Shown here: one piece after another, positions 20,586-30,917 of the stretch
How the letters are laid out: the number at the start of each line of letters is the position of its first letter
How positions within the stretch are numbered: position 1 is the stretch's first letter
Source of the DNA: Clonostachys chloroleuca
Taxonomy: Eukaryota > Ascomycota > Sordariomycetes > Hypocreales > Bionectriaceae
Length of the DNA: 64,000 bases
NCBI GenBank assembly: GCA_037952775.1
Contig: JBANAY010000003.1
Coordinates: 23,684,001 to 23,748,000, forward strand
Direction of reading: 5' to 3'
Made by a program: the position numbers and the translations under genes
The notes under the pieces: generated by a model
Databases searched by the model: none
What the model was told of the DNA's origin: nothing
Seen by the model: only the letters and a program-made list of their open reading frames with translations

Positions 20586-22893
20586 ATGGGCTTTTTCACG
20601 CAATATATGGTGAGTTCGAAAATAGTCGTTTGGGGCTTCACCATGTTAGGAGTCTTCTTTCTCTTTCAACTGGTCTCAGCCAAATTATGGAAGAAGAACT
20701 TGCCTCCAAGCCCGAAAGGATATCCTCTAGTTGGAAACCTTCCTGAGATTGTAAAGGCGGGAGGCCTATTTTACAAGACCATGACACGCTGGGCTCAGGA
20801 GCATGGCGAGGTGATGCGCCTTGTCCTCGGACCAAACAGCGAGTATATTATTAATTCTGACCGAGCTTGCCAAGCCGTCTTTACTGCGAATTCTGCCGCC
20901 ACTTCGGAGAGGCCTTTTTGGCACGTCGGTCAGAAGTACTTCACAAACTACCAAAGCATGGACCTGCTAGATGCGAGCAATCCCCGATGGAAGGTGTGTT
21001 TATACAGACTGTGTATCTTGTAGAGACTACGTAGATGCTGATGTCATGTGTCGCGACAAAGTTGCAAAGAAAGGTGACGCTGCAGAACCTCACAAGCGCC
21101 CAGCGACTCGACAATCTGTTTCCCTTCCTCTACCACGAGACACTCAAATTCATACACGAAATAGCTGTCGATCCGGATGCCGGTACAGAAAGGCAAACCC
21201 AGCTCTTTCAAAGCTTAGGCCGCTATGTCTATAGCACATTCACTTCCCAGCTCTTTGGTCTAGAGGTACGTTTGCGAAACGGCGTCTCCGCAACGATGAC
21301 TAAAATGCGACTGGCAACAGATCCCCAAGACGAAGAGCAAGGCGTCTGAGTATATTTGGGGTACTGTATAACGGCTCTTCAATTTAATTTTTATCACTGA
21401 CTAACCAATTTAAACAGCAAGCGGAATCGATGAGATCACTAGTACGCTTATTTCTCCCTGGGCTGAAGGGAGTCTGCTAATCACCATTTTCCTAGCCACA
21501 ATCTCTGGCTTACCTCGCAGACATTTTCACGTGGCTAGATTATCTCCCGTTAGGACTGAAGCCTTGGGCGAAAAAAGGAATCAGCAGATTCAACGCTGAT
21601 GTCGACTTTGTCGAATCGAGAATGGCGGTAAGAGCTAACCTCCCTCCTCTCCTCAGGACAGTGCTGATATTGTTGCCAAGCATGCAAAGGATCTCTTTGA
21701 CCGAGGAGAAGCGGCCGACTCGTTCCTAACTCGCATTTTCTCGGATATGGACAAGGCGGGCATGACACATTCCGAGGCCGCCTATTTTGCACTGAAACTC
21801 GTTGTTGCTGCCTCAGATACTGTATGTGCATGTGGTGCGACTGGTTCCAAAGACCGAAACTTTTGCTGAGTGATCGCAAACTACAGAGCCGGATCAGTTC
21901 ATGGGTTTTCCTGGAGCAAATGGTCATGAATCCCGAGATACAGGCCAAAGCCCGCAAGATTATCGGTACCTCACTCACCACTCGTTTCGCAAAGTTCTTG
22001 TGGTTACTGACAGGACTAGACGAGGCTGTTGGAGACCGTTTGCCCGTCTGGGAAGATGTTGAGCGCATCCCTTACGTGAGATATCTAATGAAGGAGACGT
22101 GGCGGATGCGCCCACCCGTCGGTAATGGCCTAGGGCACCGCACAAAAATTGACATCAATTACAATGGTTATGTCATTCCGGCCAACTCTACCATTCGACC
22201 TAATATTTGGTAAGCGTCTTTTATCTCTTACTCTCAAACCCTCATTCTCTCCAGGTTGCTTAAATTTAATCCAGGGCTATCGGTCGGGATCATGAGCGTC
22301 ATCCCGACCCTGATGTTTTCAAGCCGGAACGCTGGGAAGGCGATGTCAGTACGGTAAGTAACATTCCTCCAATCAAGGTAATCAGAAAGACTAAGCCAGT
22401 CCAGTCTCAGGAATCTGGGAACTATGCCGACAACACAAAGAGAGATCATTTTGCGTTTGGCGTTGGCCGCCGCTTCTGTACGTGACGATACCTTTTCTTG
22501 GGCTTATTAGAACCACTACATAGCAACCATTGTTGGGCTAGTAGCTAACACATGTTTATGTTTCAAGGTCCTGGTGTTCAGGTAGCTGACCGCTCATTTG
22601 CCGTCGCAATAATGCGCTTTCTCTGGTCTTTTGATATGGGCATTAGACCAGGCGTCAAACTGCCTATCAACCCAGACGACTACATGGAATCTGCTCTTCC
22701 CGGAATCCCGGGTTCCAGGTTTCCATTGAGTCTCATGGTGCGAGAGAATCGGAAGGATCTGATAATCAAGGCTTGGGAGGCGGAAATGCCCAATTGGAAG
22801 CTCAAGGTATATCATTCACTGACATCAAGGCTTTTCAAAAATCTTCAGCTTATTAATTCTCATATTTAGGGAAGCATGGACTATGGACTATGA
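20586..22893 (+). CDS. cytochrome P450 (second; CYP fold with FGVGRRFCPG loop)
   Basis: Twelve exons keep frame: 20586-20993, 21062-21265, 21321-21365, 21418-21441, 21496-21627, 21657-21821, 21887-21965, 22014-22209, 22275-22353, 22405-22477, 22568-22806 and a short last exon 22870-22893 (about 555 aa). An N-terminal anchor lies at residues 10-32, then a proline-rich hinge (LPPSPKGYPLVGN). The I-helix reads VVAASDTSRIS, the K-helix ExxR is KETWR, and the heme loop FGVGRRFCPG is split by an intron. The pattern resembles fungal O-methylsterigmatocystin-oxidoreductase-type (CYP64/CYP620-like) enzymes. If the last intron is not removed the protein ends at 22869 instead. Substrate unknown. Confidence 0.85.
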
Positions 22894-23241
22894 AAGTAAT
22901 TTATCAATAAGATAAGTTAAAGTTAGTGGTTAGGTTTGATCAAAGATAGGTATGGGAAAAAAGCCTATGCTCGATCCTTACTCAAAGCATTTCCAACCAC
23001 AACTCGAAGACCATGCAGATACTCAATTTCAACTTGGGCCTTACATCGTCATAGCTTAGAACATACTCGGAAGAGGTATATTTAAACACCAATTCATAAC
23101 TAGTTTTAATTTGAGTGCATGAACTGCCCTGAAACTATAATATCTTAACTACTATTGACAGCTTCTATAAAATTGAATACAATTTATGCATAATAGCTAG
23201 CCTCCCTTAAACTTCTCTCTTATCATAAATTTGTTATTTAA
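22894..23241. other. convergent intergenic region
   Basis: AT-rich tail-to-tail gap between the second P450 and the dienelactone hydrolase. No coding signal. Confidence 0.45.
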
Positions 23242-24192
23242 TTAAGCCAGATATTTAGCGAACCATCTAACTAATTGATCTTCTGCTTGATCAGCCATCT
23301 CCTTATCCTCCTTGTTATTCGGATCACCTCTAACAGCAAAACCATGCTTCGCGTTGGGAATAATAACCACCTCGCTGTCCAAATCCTTCTTCCCGTCCAG
23401 AATTTCAGCTGTTTTCTGCACGTCCTTCAGAGGTAGTGCAAAGTCGATATCGCCGATGACCATGCTGTAGGGGAGCTTCACGTTTTCGATATGCTCAGGG
23501 ACCTTTATCTCACTCGGGTGAGCAGTGAACGCTGCGTCAATAAGCCTTTTGCCATTTCCGGCCAACCCGCCATGAGCCAAGTGCGTGACGCCGTAGGCGC
23601 CCCAGCAGAAGCCGACGACGCCCACCTTTACATTAGATGCTTCGGAGCACCGCAGGTCATCCATAAACTGTCGAACGCCTGGATAGCGCTTCTCGGGGTT
23701 GTTACGTATACTGAAAGGCACCATAAAATACGCTGCCTTCAATACGAGCCATCTGTTTCTTTGCATTAGAAGGAGAAAACTGGCCTGGTAAGTCTCTTAT
23801 CTTACGGCTTTACTAGCCATCCCCAGAAGCCTTTCTCGGTGAGGACTCTATCGATGACTGACTTGATCGATGCAGGTGCAGATGTTCCTGAGACTACATT
23901 AGCCTTGAATTTCTGGGGAAAATAGAAACAATGAATCGAAAATTAGCTCACCATGCATAAAATCAGGCAGGTACACTTTGAAGCCGGTCCGTTCTGCGTA
24001 CCTATCTGCCACACCACGAAGATTTATCGTGTTCCATCCAAAAGCATCCGAAAGGACAACGATCAGTCCCGTCTGGGAAACCGGTTTGGTCTGAGGCTCA
24101 GTGATGTACACGTCAAGGCCATGTAGCATGGCCTCGTGGCCGTGAACAGGACCTAGATGATCATGGCCCCGGTAACAGTCGGCGCACGGCAT
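23242..24192 (-). CDS. dienelactone hydrolase family protein
   Basis: Three exons (24192-23952, 23893-23806, 23752-23242), 279 aa. Nucleophile elbow GFCWGA (Cys as nucleophile), catalytic Asp in the IGDIDFALP segment and catalytic His in AKHGFAVRG; the early strand LIVVLSDAFG matches the family. Dienelactone hydrolases open 4-carboxymethylenebutenolides to maleylacetate, so this enzyme would feed the maleylacetate reductase at 38695. Fungal relatives also act on other lactones and esters. The second intron (23805-23753, 53 bp) removes what at first looks like a frameshift. Confidence 0.9.
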
Positions 24193-25038
24193 TCTGTCTC
24201 GATACGATCTGATGGTCACGATTGGGGTTAGAGCAAAAGAATAGGACGTAAATGCATAACAGGAACGCGTTTTAGTCTCAGCAGTCGATTGTTCAAGCTC
24301 AGCCAACTAAATCTTAGTGAGGCTTGACCTTATTAAATTTTGACTGTGCTGTTCTGTGTGGGGTTCCGAGCATCCGCGTGCGGGTGGGCATCCAATCCAT
24401 CAAATAAAGTCCAAACCCACCCACAGCATCATCCATACCTTCCCCGCTCGGCAAGAAGATTCGTCTCATCAGGTGGCACCGAAAAGAAATTTGCTTATCG
24501 GGAATTACGCATATTCCGTCCTATGTCCAGAATATGAGGCTTTATTTCTTTCTCTTTCTTTAATATGTGTTGAATTATACAACATCTTCAAGGTTCCATC
24601 TATATATCCTTTAACTATTCCCTAAGAAATTGGATAGAATTGTTCCATTATCAACATCGGGTGGCACCAAGTCAGTTTCGCATCGCAGACTGGTCAGTGA
24701 CACTCCACTATGGTTATCAGAGCTCAAAAACATTCATCGGAACCGTAGGAACCGGTAGCTCGCTTGTGATCCGGGGGCTAGTTAGCTCTAACAAGTCTCG
24801 CACTTAAATTGATATACATCTTCATCCTAGCAGCTCCGTTCACCTGTTACATGCTATTGCGATTTCAAAATGATTCCGCCGCAATTGGTGATATTATTGG
24901 TTTGTTTAGCTGTACCCGTATGCTCATCAAATTGTATTCAGCTAGTCCTTTCAAATTTACAATCATATTTTCAATCTGGCGTTGTGAACTGAATCATCAA
25001 TCGCCATAGAACAACTGCAATTGAAACTATGTAAAATT
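24193..25038. promoter_or_regulatory. upstream region of dienelactone hydrolase
   Basis: GCGGGTGGGCA near 24380 and AACCCACCCAC at 24414-24424 lie 190-230 bp before the start, resembling the recurrent cluster motif. The remainder up to the MDR 3' end shows nothing supported. Confidence 0.45.
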
Positions 25039-26184
25039 CTACCATGCATTAGGTGCAATGTCTGTGTAGACTCTGAAGCCGCTGTTCTGCTTCGCATCTT
25101 CGAAAGCTTCGTGGTGCTCCTCTAATTTGTACACCTTGTGACTCGAGCCTCCACGCTTACCGAGCTTGAGAACCCCAGAGTTCACCATCTTGATAGTCGA
25201 CTCTATTCCTGCCCGTGTGACCATGACTTTGCCAAGGATCTTGATGTTCTGATGCATGACGAGCGTGTACGGGATGGTGATAGACCCAGAAGGTGCACCA
25301 CTGAGAACAACTCTGCCTTCTGGTAACACAGCCTGGAGCGCAGCCGAGAAGAACGGAGAGCCCGTCAGGCTGCCCGATGCCCAGTCGTTGTATACTTCGA
25401 CACCGCGCCCATCGGGACTTGCCTTACGGATCGCGGCCGCATCGACTTGATCATCGCCAGTCATGACAACGTAGCTGAATCGCTCGTGGTTTCCGAGCTT
25501 CTTCTGCAGCTGGGCGAGCTTTTCTTCGCTACGACCGATAGCAATGACGTTGGCACCTAGAGCTAGTGCTATGTCAGATGCAATACCCCCATAGGTACCA
25601 GTGGCCGGCCCGAGGACAATTGTCTCTCCAGGTACCAACTTGGCACTCTCAAGTACTGCTCCAGCACCAATGGTGTAAAAAGAAATCTCGTGAAGGTCCG
25701 CAGGCGTATAGCCTAGTTGTCTGCAAAGCCGATCTTCGTCCAGTACAAAGATATTCTCAAGGGGAACCCTTTGATACTCCTGGAGGGCACCATCACGCCA
25801 TTCTCCATTCATGAGCTTGTGACCTCTGGTGCCCTCTCCGCCATGGTGGCCCTGGATGATGTTGACGCTAGGATCATCTCGTGCATAGATGGCTGCCGAG
25901 AAGAAGACCAGATCGCCGGGCTTGGCGAGTATGGCATCGGATCCAACGCTGTGCACGCGACCGATGTGGCTTGGATGCGGTACGAGAGGAAGAGAAAGGT
26001 TGAAGACGGACAATTTTCCTGTGTGGATGTCTTCTGCGTAAGGGAACACCACAGTGTTAAGAACCTTGACAACCACTGAGCCTGCTGTGGCCTCGGGAAC
26101 AGGGAGTTCAACGAGTTCCAAAGGCTTGTCAAACGAGGAGAGCCATAGGGCTCGGTTCTTGGTAGGATTTGAGTGAGAACCCAT
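25039..26184 (-). CDS. medium-chain (zinc-type alcohol dehydrogenase-like) oxidoreductase
   Basis: Single exon, 381 aa. GroES-like N-terminal domain, then a Rossmann domain with GPATGTYGGIASDIALALGA (residues ~190-210) and IAIGRSEEK. The usual structural-zinc cysteines and the catalytic Cys-His pair are absent (PHPSHIGRVHSVGSDA replaces the zinc-binding loop), so it belongs to the zinc-less quinone-oxidoreductase/enoyl-reductase-like side of the superfamily. Likely NADPH-dependent reduction of an unsaturated or carbonyl intermediate. Its promoter (26185-26528) carries CCCACCCACCC. Confidence 0.88.
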   Translation of the reverse strand: MGSHSNPTKNRALWLSSFDKPLELVELPVPEATAGSVVVKVLNTVVFPYAEDIHTGKLSVFNLSLPLVPHPSHIGRVHSVGSDAILAKPGDLVFFSAAIYARDDPSVNIIQGHHGGEGTRGHKLMNGEWRDGALQEYQRVPLENIFVLDEDRLCRQLGYTPADLHEISFYTIGAGAVLESAKLVPGETIVLGPATGTYGGIASDIALALGANVIAIGRSEEKLAQLQKKLGNHERFSYVVMTGDDQVDAAAIRKASPDGRGVEVYNDWASGSLTGSPFFSAALQAVLPEGRVVLSGAPSGSITIPYTLVMHQNIKILGKVMVTRAGIESTIKMVNSGVLKLGKRGGSSHKVYKLEEHHEAFEDAKQNSGFRVYTDIAPNAW

Positions 26185-26528
26185 GGTGAGGCAGCAAGGG
26201 GGGATTTGAGGGACTAAGGGCGAAAGGGAGTCAAATCCAGATCACAATTGTTACAGAATAAGATGGCAGTGTATGAAGAAGCTCGGTGACTGAGTGAACG
26301 CAAATGACTGACTATATACTCTAACCGGTCTTAGCAGTTGTTTTCAGCTCTTATCACCGATGCTCCCGAAGAAGTATTCTGAATGAAAGGGTGGAGTCGA
26401 TTCCCACCTGGTGAAATGTGCTACCCACCCACCCATCCCATCTTGGTCCGCCTTGTCGTGGCATTAGGCACAACGATATCGCGGTTCTCTATGTTTGGCA
26501 TTCGACGGAAACAGCCATGGCATTTTAT
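26185..26528. promoter_or_regulatory. upstream region of the MDR gene
   Basis: TACCCACCCACCC at 26422-26434, about 240 bp before the MDR ATG, is the longest run of the recurring CCCACC element here. The left half is otherwise ordinary. Confidence 0.45.
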
Positions 26529-28692
26529 CTATGAGCTTATGAAGAAATTACCCAAATTAGACTTTGCCATCCCGTTCATTTCTTTCAAGTAATCTAACTC
26601 TCCCTGATACTTTTGGTTTGTAATGCCAGCTTCGCTTAGTTCTACGTTGCCGAAGATCTGGCTCCAAGTTTCCTTGTCGTATTCGTATATGACATCTGGC
26701 ACAGGGGTCTGTGAATTCGTAATTGAACCTGTTTCTTTCCTCAGTCAGCAATAGCAAGCACGAAAATAATAGTTACCTACCTTCTGTGCGACAAGACTGG
26801 GCTTGGGCCTGACACCATGCAGAATAACTTGTATCAATGTTGGCATACTCGGAGGAGTCCGCTGGTGTTGGTAGATATGCCGGGAAAGATTCGCTGCTCA
26901 TAACAGAGAATTGGAGATCCTCGGCAGGGCCTGGCTGCAAACGCTTTGAGTCTAAAGCTGAGCCTGGGTCGTTGAAGCAAGTCGCGTTCCTATTGCCGAT
27001 GATTTTGTAGCTTTTGAAAATCGCAGGCATGCTACCAGTAGACGCCGTAAAGTCATTTTCGCACCGTGACATGAGGCATTCGATCAACGAGTCAGTCATT
27101 TTTACACTTTGCTTACTGATTAGTCCCCTTTCTGACAGCAGCCCATGCTTCGCCTTGAGGATCATTGCCGTGCTCTTGAAAGCGAGGTGGAGGTTGACGA
27201 GTTGCGGTGACGATCTCTGCACAGTCTCCAGCTGGCCCTGACCAGGCGGTGGGGAAATAACACAATGCTCTGGGAGATGGTCATGCCAATGGCTCAGTGC
27301 CAGTAAGTACTTGATGCAGAGATGGTCTGATGCCATGGGGTCCATCATGACATCGTTGAGTATGCGTACTACACCGACATACTGATTGAAGATGCTGACT
27401 GCCCGTGATGGCTGATACGTGGGGCTCATGTTGTATGACTTGCCAAGAGACAAGGCCTGCAACTCCCACTCATCTGGGCCCGTTTCCGCTAGCATCGATG
27501 AGAGGTTCACGTCCTCTGTCCTAAGATGAGGTGGTTTTCGTAGCTGGCAAGAGACGATTGTGTCAAGTACAAAGCAAGCCAGCAGCAGTCGCCGCTGGTG
27601 AGAATCATCACCACCTTCGAGTTGCAATGCTTTGTCGGAGAGAGATGGCGTATTCGGGTTTAAACAAATTCTCACTGCCTGGCCAATCAAGCACCAACAC
27701 GCTGTGACGTCTCCCTTTTCTAGCTTGAAGAGACTCAAGATGAGGAACGCTTGGGCGTATTCGGGCAGAGATGCCTCCTCGTTCGGTAGCTGCTGTCTTG
27801 CCTTGGCATACAGCTGTTCCGGTGTAGGGACCGAAACCCTATGTTCGACCGGAGTAGAAGTATCCCGAGAATCCTGGAGGGATGCGTAGGCGAGAACTGC
27901 CCAGAGGGTAGCCATATTTCCCCTTTCGGTCTCCCTGTTCCGTGATGGTGTATATAGTAGTTCCAACATCTTGTACTTCTTCACGATAGGTAACCAGAGG
28001 TGAGTCTGGGCAAAGTAGGCGTCAAGTAAACCTTTCAAGTGCTCAGTTAAAATGGTAGTTGTACCGAAATCGTGCTGCAACGCGGCCTGAACCGCCCTCG
28101 GAAACAATTGAGTCTGTGTATCTGCGTTATGTGACTGCATGGAGTCTGAGCCGACCACAGATGCACTCCGAATAGCCTCGAAAGTCAACTGTAGAGGAAT
28201 ATCGGCGGTTTCAGATTTCGTCTTGTCTGCAGCCGCGAGGCTTCCACCAGCAACATCAATTTCCCGAACCCCTGATAGGAGCTGGTCCAACTGTCCCTGG
28301 ACACCACTGTCTTCCCAAGCCTGCTTGAGCGTTTCGGAATCTTTGGTATATCGACTCTTCATGACAAGCCTGGAACGAGAATCCAGGCTAAACTGAATAC
28401 CCGACATGAGAGTCTTGACTATGCTTCTACTGTTGGGCACGACAGTGAAGACCAGAGACCAAAGCAGCTCAAGGGCGTGTACGTATCCGGTTGGCAGCCC
28501 GCGTTTCCTGTTATCGGAGCCGTAACTGCATGATTGGTGGATCGCAAAGCATGGTGAGCAGGTTGGGTAGGTGCCATCGCATCTGTGCTTTCGAATGCGG
28601 CAGGAGTCGCATGCTCGTGTGACTCGTTTTCTCTTGTTGACTCGTGTGCGTTTGACTGGTTTTTCTATCCTGGCCGTGGCCGTGACAGCCAT
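26529..28692 (-). CDS. Zn2Cys6 transcription factor, QutA/Qa-1F-like
   Basis: Two exons (28692-26781, 26728-26529), 703 aa. A basic stretch (KRTRVNKRKRVTRA) precedes a complete binuclear cluster with Cys spacing 2-6-6-2-6 (residues about 28-55). It is followed by KRGLPTGYVHALELLWSLVF, which matches the segment after the zinc cluster in quinate-pathway activators. A fungal-specific middle homology region covers about 210-450 (ALQHDFGTTTI, AKARQQLPNEE, LLACFVLDTIVSC). The short C-terminal exon adds PVPDVIYEYDKETWSQIFG. It is probably a substrate-responsive activator of this cluster. The clustered CCCACC copies upstream (28880-28970) suggest it is itself under the same control. Confidence 0.92.
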
Positions 28693-29220
28693 TGTTTGTG
28701 AAGTTGGTGGATGAATGCTTGATGCGTTGTAATGGAGGAAGCAGAACGAAGAAGAAGCTCAGCCTTGGCAGTGGTCGAACATGCCAGATCCCTGGCAGTG
28801 AGTCTTAATTAATTCAGTATTTAAGATTCTACTAGCAGCTGCCCAACTGTCAGCCACACAAGCAGTCTTTCCATTCCATCCGAGGTGGGTAAATCCTCCA
28901 GCACGGTAGCTATAGTTGGTCGATCCACCCGCCCACACCACAAGCCAAGCCACCACAGTCAGGACAGTGGGGTTTACTCAAGCGCACCCTGAGTACTGTA
29001 CCACTTAACTTGGCACAGTTATGTAATAAAAAGTTGAGTAAACAATATTACATGAGAAGACGGATGCCGGATTGACCGGCTCTTCTTGGGGCATTTTGAT
29101 GAAGGCATGCATGTTGTATATGTTGCATATTTGAAACTCCTCCTAGTTTAATCTGACTAACTGCGCCCTGTAGCTGTAGCCTCTCTATCCGGCTGTGTGT
29201 ATAGAGGACGTCTAACAATC
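28693..29220. promoter_or_regulatory. upstream region of the Zn2Cys6 gene
   Basis: Contains AGGTGGGT at 28882-28889, CCACCCGCCCA at 28925-28935 and CAGTGGGG near 28965. From about 29000 onwards it is the 3' flank of the alpha/beta hydrolase. Confidence 0.45.
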
Positions 29221-30255
29221 TCAGACGTGAGCTCTAAGGAAATCAAACCCTTTCTCTAGAAGACTAAATTCACTGTCGCCAGGTTGTGCCCTATCGTCAA
29301 AACCATGCGGTCCCCCAGTTACAAGTACCAGTTCAGTCTCCACTCCATGGCTCTCGAGCTCGCCGTATGCCTGTTGTGAGAGCTTCGCGGGCACCAGCCT
29401 GTCCTCAGTACCATGGATAAAAATTGTAGGAGGGAAGCGAGCCTTGGAAAATTGCAAAGCTGGGTCCACGCGGTCATAGTTGTCGTCCCCAACGACCGTC
29501 TTCAATTGTGTCCCCTTGCCCAATTGGTCAAACATCCACGCAACGCGATAGTTGGAGAAGTCAGGCCCGGACGGTCCTACCGGAGGAGGGGCTGTGGTCG
29601 GGGGAGGGGTGTCTTTCCATATCTGGCTCACGAAATCTTGATCGATTTTGGGAGCACCCGGCGGCGCAGGTAAGGCGGTATGAAAGGCCTCGTCCGTGAA
29701 GTATTTGATGCCGTATATGTCGAGAATAGCGCGAGGCGGTTGGGTTGAGCTAGCCTATATACCTTGGATTAACACATCGTCGTGTCAAAATGACTTTGCG
29801 TACTGACCATAAGGAGTGCCAGAGTGCCACCACAGGAGTGCCCAAAGGTCACAATGCTGGAGCCATCAATATCTAAGCCTGCATCGTTCAGGAGCAACTC
29901 CGGTAGCTTGGTCTGTGACCATTTATAAGCGTCCAACGCATCTTTGACTGGCCCTTCAAAGACGGTGATGGTGGGAGCAAGTCGATAGTTGGCGGAGACA
30001 ACCACGAACCCCAAATCCAGGAGTTTCTCTGACTGGGAATGTGGCAGCATTTCTTTTGAACCGATCGTGAAGTTTCCGCCGTGAAAGTGCAAAGCTACGG
30101 CTCGGGGCGTCAAAAGATGGAATCGTAACAAAAGAACATGTCCTCGACGTACCTATTGGAAGCCTAGAAGAAGTGGCGGCCTTTCTGAAGTAAACATCAG
30201 CAGCTACCGAGACGCCATTGGCGATCTTGTAAATGTATTCCTTGCGAGTGGTCAT
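29221..30255 (-). CDS. alpha/beta hydrolase-3 family esterase
   Basis: Three exons (30255-30153, 30100-29808, 29754-29221), 309 aa. Oxyanion motif HFHGGNF, nucleophile elbow GHSCGG (Ser), catalytic Asp in HGTEDRLVP and His in GGPHGFDD. This is the hormone-sensitive-lipase-like (HGG) group. A Pro-rich insertion (PPPTTAPPPVGPSGP) sits before the last third. Probably releases acyl or feruloyl-type esters before ring degradation; the substrate is not indicated by sequence. Confidence 0.9.
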
Positions 30256-30917
30256 GGTGTTTGTTGTTTTAAGGTCAGAAATAGATGTCGATGATGAGTT
30301 TTGTCTAGTGACTAGAACAATCTCAATTTCTCGCAATACAGAAGAGGTACATTAATTGCCACTGATGCTTTTAGATCGATAGGAAACAAGGCGGGAATGG
30401 CTGGGGAGACTCTCTCACGTGTTGTGCCACCGGCCCACCCAGAACCTCCCCACCCACCCACACCAGCTGTGGCCAGCTTCTCAAGATTGAGTGGTCAAGA
30501 GAGGTACGTCTATATATCACGTTGGATTCAAGATAAAATTTGGAAATGTAAACATGTAAATACAATAATTAGGCCTTGTGGCTGACGACATTCTGGAATT
30601 TGTGTGCGCTTGGTTGCGCAATTGTTCAAATATTGACTGTCTCCTATAACTCCGCCACCAATGCATGATGAACTGGAACGCAATAATGGGAACAAAACAT
30701 CAAGGTCAGGTATTCATTTATACCTTTCGGCGTGATACCAGCACTAAATAATGAGTAGAACAATTTATTTGGTGGGAATAATGGCCACTTCCTTGCGCAT
30801 CCATGCTTTGACTAAGCACACGGTCATGACAAGCATGTTCAACCCGTCACTATGAAGGATAGGCTGTTGCGACGTGTATGGTAGTATCTGATTCCTCGAG
30901 CTTTTTGATCAATAACT
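30256..30917. promoter_or_regulatory. upstream region of the esterase with CCCACCC cluster
   Basis: GGCCCACCC at 30432-30440 and CCTCCCCACCCACCCACACC at 30445-30464 sit about 180-210 bp before the esterase ATG and include the exact octamer TCCCCACC (30447-30454). The rest is the 3' flank of the C2H2 regulator. Confidence 0.55.

Noticed and set aside
21366..21417. Phase conflict between exons 3 and 4 of the second P450
   Set aside because: Shifting the donor from 21361 to 21366 (GTATAA) gives a phase 0 junction and consistent downstream frame.
23753..23820. Apparent frameshift in the dienelactone hydrolase, with another open frame running through this stretch
   Set aside because: A 53-bp GT-AG intron (23805-23753, phase 2) joins GWLVKP to WLVLKAAYF and keeps the family sequence; no mutation is needed.
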